64,000 nucleotides of DNA from Gnetum montanum (taxonomy: Eukaryota; Streptophyta; Gnetopsida; Gnetales; Gnetaceae): NCBI GenBank assembly GCA_015680685.1, contig MNCI01014205.1, positions 653,660 through 717,659 of the forward strand, written 5' to 3'. Below the pieces are notes generated by a model that ran no database searches, was not told the origin of the DNA, and saw nothing but the letters and a program-made list of their open reading frames with translations. The position numbers were made by a program, and so were the translations under genes. Below, one piece after another: positions 45,966-58,604 of the stretch; positions within the stretch are counted from its first letter, which is position 1; every line of letters begins with the position of its first letter.

Positions 45966-47410
45966 TACATTCCATCCAGAGATAGTAGGTATGGTCATAC
46001 ACTTATGATTTATACATTACATGTGGGGTCCTAATGGGTTGTCGAGGATGAGTTAATGTATTTTATCTATTATCTTTATGTTACAATCATGGTGTCTTTA
46101 CATGATTAGCTAGCATGATTATGTACACTAGCCCTATGTGATCTGTTAAACAGGTGATATTACTAGCAGCGATGTTGGATTAGGGTACAAGAGCACCTAT
46201 TTGATATGTCATTATGCTTTATGTGTGATTTTGATCTTTAGGTGTTTGCACTATAGCACTTTGTTCTGAGATGTTCGGGTGTGGTTTTGGCATGTAAATG
46301 TGTAAAGTGTATGATAAGGAGCTCACAGATTTAAATGGATTTTGATTTGGAATCTCGATATGTTTGTTAAGAATAATTGAAGTTCACAATATTAGCTGCG
46401 AAGGAGAACAATATATTATGTTATGAAAATGACATATTTAAAATTAAATAAAATAAATTTTAAAAAAACTAACTAACATTAGGTTGCATGTGAAGTGTGC
46501 CAAGGGGAAACAAAGGTTGCTTGTATATTTCTTGTTAACATATCCTTAAAAGCATAGTTGTGTTTTATCCTTATGCTTTTTCCATCACCCTTATGCATTT
46601 CCACACATAAACAAATCTAGTTTTGTCTATTTTCTTTGGTTTTTGTAGAAATAGAAACACACGAGATCCTATTTTCTTCTGTTTTTCTTTTTGGTTTCTT
46701 TTTCTATTCCACATTTTTTTGAATTCTAAACTTTGTGGATGGTTTTTGCTTGCTTTGAGCTTGGATTTAGAATTGTTGTAGTCCTATCTATGTGGGTGTA
46801 GCACTTGTTGGAAGCAAAATGGAGTCCTACAAGATTTTTGAGGGTTTTCTACTTATCTCAACCTTTCTGCCTAACAATTGTAATTGGTAGGTTGTCTTTA
46901 CCTTTTTCTTGTATTTTTGTGCTAGATGAGTGTATATGATTATGCAATGTGGGCATGTGGGATGGATAGCTCAAATATTGAGCTTGGACATGTTATTTTG
47001 CCTATTTCCTAAAATTGTTTGCTTTTGGTTACAAATTGTGTAATAATATATATGCAATGTATAGTATGATGTGGACTTGTAGAATATGATATGTGATGTT
47101 GATAAGATTCATATGATTGGAATATGATATTTGTGGGACCTATTGGGAAGCAAGCATTTTTGGGAGTTCCACTCCTTCCTAGTGATAATTAAATATTATT
47201 TTATTAATCAAACTTTGAGCATGCATAACTTTCCTTCCAAGAGTTCGATTTGAGTAAAATTAGTGTCATTGGGATCATTTGAGAAGTATTTTCTCATCGT
47301 GAGATTAGTTTTCTCTTTGGGCATATATTAATTGGAAGGTTATTATAGTGGTCATTGATATTGAAGTCCATGTCATTTGAGAAAGATGGTATTGTTTTGT
47401 CATATCAAGG
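45966..47410. other. Unassigned DNA between elements C and B
   Basis: AT-rich, no ORF of recognisable family, no LTR termini found. It could be old host DNA or an unrecognised insertion that truncated element C. Confidence 0.4.
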
Positions 47411-48203
47411 TGATGAGTGGTGAGGTACCCCTACAGTCAATCATACAAATACGAGCATTTCACACATGATTCGGTCGAACTCCGCAGACGGACTAGTTGT
47501 GGTATCTAGATAGTTACTCTTAGATCATAGTTTGTTGTCTTCCCACCTGGACTAGTATTAGCTTTGTCACATATGGCTTAGTCCAAAGTGAGGTGTGTGA
47601 TGTGTTCCTATACTAATGCTACTCCTGGATATGCTAGAAAATAATATCAACCAAACTAGGAGAGGGAGAGAGAGAATCTAAACTAGCCTAAGTGTGATGA
47701 GCATCTGTTCCTTAATCATCCGTACACATCTTGGACCTTATGCACGACTACCACTGGGATTACCAAGCGCATGGCCTAAGTACGCTACTGGGTTACCAAG
47801 TAGTCACACTTAAATGCTCGTGATTAAGTTGTACTCATTCTGCGTTTAAAAGAAGTTTAGGGTGAAGAGATATTAACTAAGAAAGCAGTAAATAATAATT
47901 AAATAAATAAAGAATTAAGCTAAGTGGATGCTGCAATGATGAAGTAATCTCGATCTTTATTGTCGGTCATGTGCATGTCCAAGTACGTCACACTCGAATA
48001 AGGATGCCGTACAATTACAATCACCACACTGTGGGCATGCACTGGGAGAGAAGGGTTGAGAGAAGAACTACTTAAAACTAAACACTTAAAAAGAAATTCC
48101 AAAAAATTGCCTACCAGATTTGTCTACCTCTTATTTATAGATGAGGAGATAGGCTACGGTATCGCATATGTGATATCGCGACCAACAAAATGATAACTCA
48201 TCA
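47411..48203 (-). repeat. Element B 3' LTR
   Basis: TGATGAGTGG to AACTCATCA, 793 bp. Over most of its length it is close to the element A LTRs. The GATATC block is short here (48149-48180), followed on the - strand by CTATAAATAAGAGG (about 48126-48139). The polypurine tract adjoins. Confidence 0.85.
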
Positions 48204-48394
48204 TACCCCCACGACTGAATGAAAACTCGTCCTTGAGTTATAGTGAGGACAAACTCCATTGATTACACAGTGGATAGGTATGGGATTATTGACTGGTGAG
48301 AATGGGTTCATGCTACAGTGTGGAATCAGAACAAAATTGAGACACAACACAAAGAATGCGAAAGGAAATCCTATAGCTACAAAATTGATGGAAC

Positions 48395-49794
48395 TCATGT
48401 AGTTCCTGGTGACGGTGGCTCCTCCATGGGTGCCTTTCCCTTGTCTTGTGCTCTAGGACTTGGGACTTGATGGCGTTGAAGTATGGCTTGGAGTTTCTCC
48501 TCTTCGGTTTGGAGGTCTTGCGCTATCCATGCTAATGTTCCGATGTTTGATGGAGTCGACACCTCCCATGGGTAGGGTAGTTGCGGTAACATTTAATTTG
48601 CCTTGACATACCAAGCCGCAAACACCCGTCGTTCCTCCTCGTAGGCTTTGGCTTTATCTCTGTATTCTTGAAAATCTACAAGCCATCGAGCCAAGTCTAT
48701 TGCGACACCCTGTTATCCCTGGTAGCTTGCTTTAACCACCTCAAGTTCAGAATTTGCAATCTCCAATTTTTGCAATATCTTCTTGTGTTCTGCAAATTCT
48801 ATTTCATATTTGATGTAGGTGGTGGCTACATGTTGCTCGAGCTCTATTCTCGAGCACCCTGCTATTAACATGGCAAGGTTGGCATATCGCAGGTTTGCCA
48901 ACTCTATGTATTCTGTAAGATCCTGGATCTGCAGGTCTCGGTTCTTAACTTCTACCTTGTGGGAAAATGCATATGTGTCCAGTATGACCCACCATTCAGT
49001 GTGTTGATCACTAATAGCATTGATGTGGTCCTTGGCCATATGGATCTCCTTCTCAATGATCTGTTTATACATCCCCACTTGGTCCCAGAAGTGCTCCTTT
49101 AGCTTTTCATGCCATTTAGCCTCATTTTGCCACGCACTTATTTCAATAGCCATCTTCTGGTGGATGGCATGTACCTCCTCCATTAAGAGGGTTCGATTTT
49201 CCCTAGCTAAACAGTTTATGTCTTGGTTAACCCGGATGAGTTGTTCTCATAACTGCTGAAAATGTTCTTCGAGAACATTCTTTTGCTTTTCCATAGAGGT
49301 CAACCGAAGGTTTTCAGTAACAAGCTGCTTGTTTTCCTCTTGTAAGACTTTGAGTGCCTTGGTATGCACATAAGTTTGTGCTTGTGCTACAGAGGCATCC
49401 CAAACAACCTTCTCTTTTTCTTCTACCACATTCTTATTCTCCATCAATAATTTAGTCAGTTGCTTAGTTTTGAAAGTGTCCAGCTAATTTGCGGGAACAA
49501 ATTGTAAAGGATCCTGCTATGTTGCTTGTATTGCCACAAGCCTTTCTTACAATTTTTGCACCTCTACTTCAGCATGCTCGGTCCTCATTTCTATCAAGAC
49601 CACCTTTCCTTTAGTGGAAATGAGGTCTGATTGAATTGCTGTAACATCCTAAGGGATGTCAAACAGGGATGTCATTACCTGTCCTGTTTATAGCAATCGA
49701 TCAAGTACATCCTCATGTTCCGCAGGAGTCATTGAGGTTCTGGCTAGAGTTTGAGCATCCCGTGCTCCTATAAGGTCTGTCGGTGGTGTAACGA
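48395..49794 (-). pseudogene. Element B coiled-coil ORF (few stops)
   Basis: About 465 codons align end to end with element C 40560-39175: MTPAEHEDVLDRLL near 49730, then LLMENKNVVEEKEKVVWDAS, EEVHAI, LTEYIELANLRYANLAML, QKLEIANSELEVVKASYQG, RRVFAAWYVKAN, LPQLPYPWEVSTPSNI, LAW and EEKL. Longest open pieces: 49447-49247, 49183-48713, 48592-48395. The breaks are point changes, for example a TGA where C has an Arg codon and a TAA where C has Gln. It ends with a basic, Pro-rich tail and a stop at 48395, about 180 bases before the polypurine tract. This is the best-preserved copy of the family protein. Function unknown. Confidence 0.7.
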
Positions 49795-51029
49795 TGAAAA
49801 ATGGTGGTTGCTAGAAACACCGAGCGAATTTTTGTGTACACAGTTCCAACCCTGGATCCATGCGAGGGCTGTGCTGGAGAAAACAAATCTGAGGTGCCTT
49901 GAACGATCTTGTCGATCAAACAGGGACTTACTTAATCAATAAATTTTGTAATGATCAGATCACAAAATGACAATTTCAATTTGAATGTACAATATCGATT
50001 GACGAGAAAATGAGATCTGCTCTAGGATTAGGTCTTAAAGATAGTGATAGTGATGTAAACGATGCAAAACGATTATAAAATCAATGTAAGTAAAATGCAA
50101 CAAATTGAATTTGGAAAATGTACGATCCCAAAATTTGAGATTGAACTTATAGATAAATATGTTGAATACAATGGTTGCAAGTAGACTTTGGTTTAGACAA
50201 AGTGCATGTCGAGAGTAAGAAGCTATTTAGAAAGAAAACAAGCAAAGGCCAATCTACCTTGTTCTAGCCAATCTGGGTGCAAGGGAGTCAGGCTTGAAGC
50301 AAAATGTCTGCTAACTTGAAGTCTCTAGTCAAAAGCTTCTCTCTGTCACTGTTTATGCTCTTCTCGTCATCTCTCCGATCTTTTTTTTTTGCTGATACTG
50401 TCAAAAATTGCCAACCCTTACCAACGTTGTCCACCAAGGTATTTATAAGATTAGGGCTAGGAAAAAAACGTGGTTTAGATGACGCGTGTCCTGGGCCCAC
50501 AAAATGCCATTGACCTGATGTGCTGTAGCTGAAGCTTATGGTGTTACGCTGCGCTACACTCTGAAGCATAGTATGTCACAATCTACCCTTGTTGGAGCTT
50601 CAGTAACAAACTGTCCTGCAGTTACGCTGTAATACGCTAGAAAGTGTATTATGGCATAAGAACCGCTAATGCTTGAATTTCGTTACCTTTGTCGCTGCGG
50701 ATAAGTCAACTGCACTGCTTGCGTTACGCTGCGGAGCGTAACATGATGTAATATGACAAAAGTTAAGATTTTCGATCATGGCCAACTTGCAAAATTGAAG
50801 TGTTGTCACTATCCATCCCTTGTTCTGCTTTGTCTTCTGGAGTCTACTACGCTAAACTGCATAGCGTAGTGTAGTAGGCCCTTTGGCCGAAAAAGAAAAC
50901 TTGCTGAGATGTGCCACTGTTTCCAATGTTTCAATTGCTTGGATGTTTTGATGCCACTTTTGTGGAAGTCTTTGCCTAAACTTCGAGACTTTGCTGAATC
51001 ATTAAGATCTCGAAATTCATAGTGTTTCA
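49795..51029 (-). repeat. Outer Tat-like element 3' LTR
   Basis: About 1.24 kb. The right terminus (GTGTTTCA, then the polypurine tract) is shared with the inner element; the left terminus is placed where element B homology ends and is accurate to within about 8 bases. Repeated GTTACGCTGCG-type words occur at 50540-50870. Confidence 0.6.
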
Positions 51030-51185
51030 ATGACCCTCTTTGTTGATGTTTGGAGGGCTTGCTCGAGAGACGTCGACAAAGAATACGAAACATCAAAGAG
51101 GTAAAGACACCAACATTGTTCATCAATTGCTGCTTGGATGGCGCTCTGTCAAACCTGGAAGTGCAAAGGTTGGGGGTGTAAGGAG
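49795..51185 (-). mobile_element. Outer Tat-like element, left part (3' LTR and start of internal region)
   Basis: It begins where element B coding similarity stops. A candidate LTR runs from TGAAAAATGG (about 49795) to AGTGTTTCA (51029). It is followed by a polypurine tract (- strand CAAAGAGGGTCAT), which closely resembles the one of the inner element at 53267-53277. The internal sequence 51030-51185 is cut at AGGAG by the inner element and resumes at 61145. The 5' LTR lies beyond the window. Confidence 0.7.
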
Positions 51186-53266
51186 TGTACTGTCCGAAAT
51201 CGTCGGTGTAAGGCTAAAGGAAAAACAAACTCTAAAATATCTCAAGAGAGATACAGACGACCCTACCTTCGCGTGAGGGAAAGCTAGAAAGAACGAAGGC
51301 ATAGTGCCTTGGATGGTTTGCACGCAGATCAACCAAGGACTTCCCCGAGCGTACACTATTGCCTGCGCTGGGATTATCATCATAAACGTAAAACAGGGAA
51401 AATAATGTAATGCATAGTAATGTAACAAAACGTAACAAAACATAATGAAACATAACGAAATGTAACAAGGCGTAATAAAACGTAACAAAAAGCAGAACGT
51501 ATGTAGGAACATGCAATGGAATGAAACAATGCAGAAAGTAAATCAGAATACGACAATGGATGGAAAATAATGAAAAATGTTGTATTAATCGACAAGATGT
51601 GCACCGGTCAAAACGTAGTTGCGTTGTAAGTCGAACGTTAAGCTCTGATGCGAGGTGTTTATAAGCATTGGAAATCACATGCGTCCGATCTTAGGATTGC
51701 TCATTTTCTTGCTTCAAATTTTCCAACCCCGTTTATGTCCATGAACAAGGTATTTATGCATTTGTCTAGGCCTGGGAGTAGGAATGGATGAGATCGATGG
51801 TTGCGAGATGAGAGAAAAAAGGATCGCGTGACAAGTGTACATGGGCAAACTACGGTTTGACCGGATACACTGTATCTTACAACGCAAGCTAGCTTACGCT
51901 CATGGAAGCAGCGTAAGGGCTTGACAAGCTCACAAATGGTGAAGCTTACAATGAGAATTTACTATGAATCCCAAGAGGGATTGACTCCAGCTCACTTGAA
52001 ACTTTATGGTCCTTTGAGCTGATTGTTGTAGGATGTCGATTTGAGTGGTTCGGTGGTTGTTTGAGGCATCTCTACTTCACCAGGGCTCCCAGCGTGAGTT
52101 GATTTGGTCTTGGCGTGTCCTCAGTGTGCGGTTGGAGTGCTTTTATTTGGGTGTGAATAGTACTCACGCTGATGAATAGTGCTCAACGTGAGTTAGGCGT
52201 GAGCTAGGTGTGAGCTAGTAAGAATGGTTCATTTCGCACTAAATCTTGATTTTCGAGGCCTGTTCTTCAAGTGTAACTGCTACCTGCCCTTGGGGGCCAC
52301 TTGTACGCTGATTTTGAGCCTGTTTGTACTTGATTTGAGCCATCTTGGTAACTCACGTTGGGCTCATGCTGTCAGCGTGGCTCCAGCGTGACGCTAGCAT
52401 GACCTGGGCGTGACCCAGACATAACCAAGCCAAAATGTCATGTTTTACACCCGAAATTTGATTTTTTGGAGCCTATTAACAAGTAGAATTGTTGCTTGTC
52501 CTTAGAAGTTAAGTTGATGCTGAAATTGTGCTTGGGGCTTCTTGTCTAGACCAGCTTCTATTTGGTCATGCTGGGCTCATGCTCCAACGTGACCTAGGGC
52601 ATGACTTGGGCATGAGCTAGGCATGAGCTAGGCGTAACCAAGCCAAAATGCCATGTTTCACACTCGAACTTTGATTTTTGATGCTTGTTAATAAGTAGAA
52701 CTGTTGCCCGTCCTTGGGAGTTGAGTTGATGTTGAAATTATGCTTGGGTCTGCTTGTTTAGTCCAGTTTCTATTTGGTCACGTTGGGCTTACACTCTAGC
52801 ATGACCCCAATGTGACCCCGGCGTGACTTGGGCGTGACCAAGGCGTAACCAGTGAAAACAGTGCATTTTCGAGCCTGAAATCAGGATTCTGAGGGCTGGG
52901 AACCTAGGGTAACCATTAGTGGAGGTTATGGGGGATCTTTGTGCTTAGTTTTGGCCTATTTTGACTCAGTTTCAGGGCTCCAAAAGTTAGTGACGCTGAG
53001 CCTTACGCTCCAGGGTGACCCTAGCGTGACCTGGGCATAAGCAATGGAAACAGTGTATTTTTGAGCCCAAAACTTTTGATTCTAGATGCCGAAAGTTAGT
53101 GCAGTCGCCTGTGGGCCCTGAGGGAACCTTGCCTATTGAATTGTGAACCATCGGGGCTATTTTGGAGGCCTCCAACGTTGGTCATGCTGTACTCATGCTT
53201 GGGTAGCCGCATGACTTAGCTTGAATCTTGTTTGAAAGTGCTAGGGAAAAATTTTGTGGTGTTTGA
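51186..53266 (-). repeat. Inner element 3' LTR, with a 213-base tandem duplication
   Basis: TGTACTGTCC to GTGTTTGA, about 2.08 kb. It matches 59293-61144 throughout but is about 230 bases longer. A segment beginning CCAAAATG at 52430 is repeated, diverged, at about 52643; the 5' LTR has one copy. Both LTRs are dense in AGCGTGAC/GGCGTGA words. The polypurine tract (- strand AAAGAGGGGTCAA) follows at 53267. Confidence 0.85.
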
Positions 53267-54419
53267 TTGACCCCTCTTTGTTGATGCCTGAGGGAATGTA
53301 TTCGAGAGGCATCGACAAAGAAGTACAAAACACCACAAGCAACTGGCTATCAAGCATTGTTCTCTGGCACTTGGCCAGATTTCCTCGCACCATGTTCAGA
53401 AGTACGTGGGATCCGGAAATGAGGTTTTGAGATGTATAGGGAGAAGGTTTGTAACTATGAGGTTGAGGGTTGATGAAGGGATGATTTTGTTTAACTGTGG
53501 AAAGGGGAATGCTCTTGTGTGAACACATCGTGTTGGTCCTTGTTAATAGCTAGTATCTAATGGACTTGGGACCAAGGCATGGGATGTGCGTCCTTTGGAG
53601 GAACAAGACTCTAGTAACCTGTTTAAGAGAATTCGTTGGCACAACCAAAGCCACGTGATGAGGTGGTGCGTTCTTTGGAGAAACAGGACCCTTGTTGAGT
53701 GTCAAAGGAAATCCGTTGTCTAACAACCAAAGCCATGTGGTGGGATGCAACATGATTGTTTGAGACACGAGTGTTTTCATCCAAGACAAGTACCTTCCCG
53801 CCTGGGGCTTGTATGGGAAGTGCCAAAGGTCTTGTGATGTATTTTGCTCTTTGATTTTGTTTTTGTTTTTTTTGTTTTTTTTTTGTGGAAAGAGCATTTT
53901 TATTTTATATTTTTTATTATTATTTTTCTTTTTTTTGAAAGAGCTTGCTTTTTGTACCATGCTCGTGTTTGAGCACTTGCATTTTGCATCATGTACTATG
54001 TATCGTGTTTTGCGTCGCAACTGCTTAGAGAGCTACAGTGTGAAATAGTGTATCAAGAGTTTTGAGGTGATCAAAATGTATCGGGGGAGTGTAATTAAAT
54101 AGGCTAAGGAGAGCATGATGGGGAAATAGGGGATGTATCGAGAGTCAAGAATGTACTTATGAATAGATTGATTAACCCAGTCGTGAGCGTCAGGAAGAAT
54201 GTGATACCTTGTTGTCATGATGGAATGCATTTGTGTACAAACACCTCAAGTGTGTCATCCTGCAAGCACCACTCCAAAGGGAGCAAGAAAAACACAAATG
54301 ATTCAGTTAGCTTAGCACTTTAAACTTGAGTGTAGTCGATGGAATGGGGCCATCATGTGGAATTTCAAGGCAAACAGAATCTTCGAACAACATTCAGTTT
54401 CATCTCGATCTATGTGACA

Positions 54420-55140
54420 AATTCGGTGGCAGGTCCTTGGTGAACACATACAGCCGATTGCAGCAGCATGTCTTTTCGAATGATGCCAGGTTGTTGATGA
54501 TGTTGCCAGTTTATAGTCTCAGCAGACTGTTGTGGATTGGTTTCACGTCCTAATCCTTTGGACGTTGCTAGTTTGTCGTCGTAGCAGACGGTGCAATGCT
54601 AGTTTATAGTCATGGCAGACTATGGAGAGGTTGGCTAGTTTATAGTCTTAGTGGACTTTAGTGAATGAGTGTGATAGTTTAGTGTCATGTCAGATGAAGC
54701 TTTGTGATGTCAGTTTACCATCATGACACTAGGACGTTCTGTGGTGCTAGTTTTAAGTCATAGCTCCAGGACTGTTCTGTGGTATCAATTTTAGGTCGTG
54801 ATGCTAGGACCATTCTGTGGTATCAGTTTACTGTCATGATGCCAGGATGAGTCCGTGGTATCAGTTTACCATCATGATGCCAGAACGAGTTTGTGGTATC
54901 AGTTTACTATCATGATGCTAGGATGAATCTGTGGATGCATGCACGTACGTCTAGGTGATCCTGCAAAAGAAGAAACTAGAGGACACAATGTGAAGTAGTA
55001 ACTACTGAAAATAGAACCTAAATGCACAAGAAAAATAGAAAATAATGTGAAAAGTGGTAGTTTAGGACCTTTCCGGGCCATGTGTTAGTTTAAGGCCTTT
55101 TCGGGCCACAGGCTAGTTTAAGGCCTTTTCGGGCCACATG
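54420..55140 (-). repeat. Irregular tandem repeats in the inner element
   Basis: At 54690-54935, five to six copies of a roughly 38-base unit (TATCAGTTTACTATCATGAT, then GCCAGGATGAGT-like). At 54420-54690, looser GCTAGTTTATAGTCATGGCA-then-GAC units. At 55054-55138, three copies of AGTTTAAGGCCTTTTCGGGC-type units. Similar GCTAGTTTA...GCAGAC units recur in the outer element at 62190-62560. Confidence 0.75.
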
Positions 55141-58100
55141 CAAACGCATAAGCTAGTACAATGCAAACTAAGGTGACGTATGCATAACGAAAAAAGGTAA
55201 AGAGTGGGCGGGGATCAGACATGTTTTTGGCCCTGGGGGAGCCTTGATCGTGTGGTTGTTTCCTAGCCAGACGTGGTCTAAGAAGCGTGCTAGGTTTTGG
55301 TTGCTCTAGGAGGCTTTCGATTTTTACCACTCGTTTGAGCATTTTAGCTCTAGGTGTTGCATTTGTTGTTGTGGGTGTTCCATCAAGAGACTCTTCTTTC
55401 AAGACTTGTGACATGTCTATGTTGTGGATGGCTTGAAAGGGAATGTTATCACCATGTATGATGACTTGTCCACCTTCGTATGGAAGGCGGATTTCTTGAT
55501 GTATCGGTGAGGAAACAGCCCATTGTTGGGCTAGCCAAGGTCTACCAAGAATCATGTTGAAACTTGGCATCTCTTCTATGATAGTGAATTCTGCGCTGGT
55601 GGCGAATTGTTCTCCTACCATAAAGGCTAAGTTGATTGTGCCCTTAACTGTGACACGTGACCTGTTGAAGGATTTTAAACATGTGGTTTTTGTTGGCATG
55701 ATCTTGTCTGCCATGCCTAGTTTGTTGATGACAGAGTATGAAACTACGTTCGTTGCCACACCCTCATCAACGTGCACTCTGCGAATGGTACATTACCGAA
55801 CACATACGCTAATCAATAATGGAGCTGTTGTGACCTCCCCTCGTTCGGGGTTGACTTTAACTGCATCGTCGCGGAAGGCTAAGATGTTTGAACCCAATCC
55901 TTGTGGTGTGTGTTGTGAAATAGTTACACGAATGGATTCCATGTTAGCAGGGATGTCCTCTGTAATAGGAATGAATGCTAACATTTACGCTAAGGCTTCA
56001 CGATGAGCCAATGATGTCATGACCAGGTCGTACAAGCTCATGGTTGTGTTCCTTTATTTGAGCATTTTTTTCACCTGGGCCAGTGTAGCTACAAAGTCCA
56101 TGTTGTTTGTCATTGTGTTGGTGGCCTCTATATAGGTCAAGGGTTTGGGCCTGGTTTGTTTGGGATTAGGGGCAGGGCCCCCAACATTCGGTTGCTGTGT
56201 ACTAGGTGTGGCCTTTGCTTTGGCTATGGGTGTTGTTTATTCTTCATTCATCCTCTGCTGCTGCCATTTGGTAGGCTTACCCGTATTGTTGGTAAGGTTG
56301 ACTCTTGAGGGAGAAGAGGTTGAGACATCGCCTACGATTGGGCTCTGGGTAGGTGAGGGGCCATCGCGTGGTGGAACCTTTATGACAAATGGTAGTTTGG
56401 GATGAGTCGTTGGTGTTTGACTATCTTGTTGTGGCACCTTGATGAAGAAAGGTTTCTTTGCAGTTGTGGTCAGTGCATCATGCTAGTTTAACGTCTTAGC
56501 AGACGATGGTGGTGGTACTTTGACCACAAAAGGTTTTGCAGGTGCTCGAGGTGGCACCTGGATGACAATGGAAGGCCTCTTGCTTGTGGAGGCGGAGGGG
56601 ATTATTGCCTTGCTGGGAGGCACACAGATCACAAAAGGTTGTTACATAGGTGTGGGCTTGCTTCCTATGCTAATGGAGTTTATGACATGGGAGGTATCAT
56701 TCGTGCTAGGTTGATTAAGGGTGTTGACGTTCAGTTGTCCTTGTTCTATCATTGCTTGTAGATCATCCTGTAACGCATGACAGTTGTCGGTATTGTGACC
56801 AAACATCTGGTGGTAGTGATAGAATTAATCTAATTTGATGTTTCGTGGGACCGGGGGTTCATTTGGCGCTGCTAAGGTGGGGTTCCTTAGTAGCTCGTAG
56901 TACCTGTCATGTCTTCGGCGGGCATTCTCTGCTACTTGTTTGTATTGGATTTGCCTGGTTTTGAGGAGTTTCTCTAGTAGTTCAGAGGGTCGCGTGGGTA
57001 GTAGCGTGTACTTAGAGCGATCCTTGCATTGAAAGTTGGATCGTGGTGTGGCCGTTGTCATTATGGTCAGGATGGGATTGGTGTTTGTGCTTATGGATAT
57101 AGTTGGCGATGTTGCCTTTTGCTTGGAAACATGTTCATTTTTGTAAGCCACATAGGCGGGATCATTGCTAGTTTGTGCAGCTTGTTTGATGTTCTTGATC
57201 TGCATGAAGGCTTGGCTCAATGTTTGAGCACTTAGGTAGTACAGTTTTGACTTAACAAAGTCATTCATGGCTCTCTTCAGAATTGTAAGCAAATACATTT
57301 CAGGGATGGGCTCATGAAGTTTGTTAAGGGTTGCACTCCATCGTTGGATGAACTTTTGCACAAGCTTAAGTGGTGCTTGTTTCACTTGTATCAGAGTGTC
57401 TAGTGTTGCTTCAGGCTTCAGGTTATACTTAAACCTAGTAACGAACTTGTGTAACAGATCCTCAAGAGAGGATATGGAGTTACATGGCAGGGCTCAGTAC
57501 TAGTCTAAGGCTACGCCTGTTAAGGACATAGTGAACACACGCAAGATTGCATGGGGCCAAGCTTGGAGCAATAGAGTTTCTGATCGAAACGTGACTAAGT
57601 GAGCGTTCGGATCTCCCTTCCCATTGTACTTGGTTAACTGGGGCAATGCGATTCCCTTGGGTAAAGCTAACGGTGGCACTAAAGATTTAATTGGATCATC
57701 GTGATAGAAGTCCAGTACTTTAATTGGTTCAGTGTTGGCAGTTTTGAGGTGCTTTACCTCGTCAGCTAATGCTTGCATCCATTATTTTGCTTCTGCCCAC
57801 TCTTGAGTGATAGGCAGATTAGTTGGTTGGGGAGATTATGTCGTCAATTGCTGCTGTGGAGCAACATTTGGAGTTGGGATTTCAGGGTGTGACGCACTGA
57901 AGTAAGTGGGTTGTTGAACAAGGGGTGTGGTTCCTTGTCTAGCCACTAACTATGGGGTGACACCCTGAATGTGTGGGACCGATGTAACGAAAGTGGCGCC
58001 ATGTGTTTGCACTGGCGGCATGTACTGGGTGGACGTGGACGTGGGTAGTCCATGTCAGGACATCGGTGCTTGTGTGCTCGTTGAAACTTGGTGAGTGACC

Positions 58101-58486
58101 ATCTGTTCCATGCGAGGGCGGAATGATTAGTTCACGTAGGCATGTAGAGTAAGGGTGTAATACGAATCCTCATGTTCAGATTGTACCGCGAAGTCATCTA
58201 CCTCATGTTGGTTTTGGGGCTCCTTAGTGGATCACTGTAAGGTTTGAATCCTTGCCATGAGGAGCTGGGATATGAGTCGGTGGTGAGGCTCAGAAAGGAA
58301 GATGATGTCATATACAGAGGGGACGAATTCATGACCTCCCATGTATATGCACTTGAAGTTTTGTTTTGCCTCCTATTCTATGGTGTCAAGGGGAAGGTTG
58401 GTCTGAATCTTCACACAGATAAAGTTGTACTGTTCCTGTGTGAGGATTACGAAGGTGCGTGCATTAGAGTTCTGAGATGACTCCAT
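55118..58486 (-). pseudogene. Inner element gag-protease (Tat-like, broken)
   Basis: ATG at 58486 (MESSQNSNARTFVIL). Broken frames then run through a Gln/Pro-rich part to the gag core at 57778-56825: LTKYNGKGDPNAHLVTFRSE, LTGVALDWY, FIQRWSATLNKL, LYYLSAQTLSQAF. A degraded zinc-knuckle-like HYHQMFGHNTDNCHAL lies near 56800, where the first Cys is lost. The retropepsin at 55793-55118 has its active site changed to DEGVATN and retains SFNMILGRPWL. The order is that of Tat-lineage Ty3/gypsy elements. Several stops replace Trp, Gln or Arg codons by single transitions. No RT frame follows. Gag would form particles and the protease would process it, but both are inactive here. Confidence 0.75.
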
Positions 58487-58604
58487 GGTGATGTATGATG
58501 GGGTAGCGTACGGGCTGGCTAACAAGTGCCGAGTGTGTTTTGGGCTAAGTGTGTAGTGTATGGTTAGGGCTGAGTGTGCAGCGTGTGAAAAAATTTTCTA
58601 AGTG

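Larger units (their letters stand above)
47411..49794 (-). mobile_element. Element B: 3' part of the non-autonomous LTR family
   Basis: 3' LTR (47411-48203), polypurine tract (48204-48212) and coiled-coil ORF. At about 49794 the match to element C (its 40540 region) ends abruptly and a Tat-like LTR begins. The remainder of B presumably lies beyond the right edge of the window, past the outer insertion. Confidence 0.75.

Noticed and set aside
51232-51678. 148-codon - strand frame in the left inner LTR, with a matching 154-codon frame at 59321-59785
   Set aside because: The two are conserved only because the LTRs are copies of each other; the low-complexity Cys/Phe/His-rich translation looks non-coding.
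53550-54020. Lysine/asparagine-rich 156-codon frame on - strand
   Set aside because: Created by an oligo-T tract at 53860-53940 in the inner element; no coding signature.
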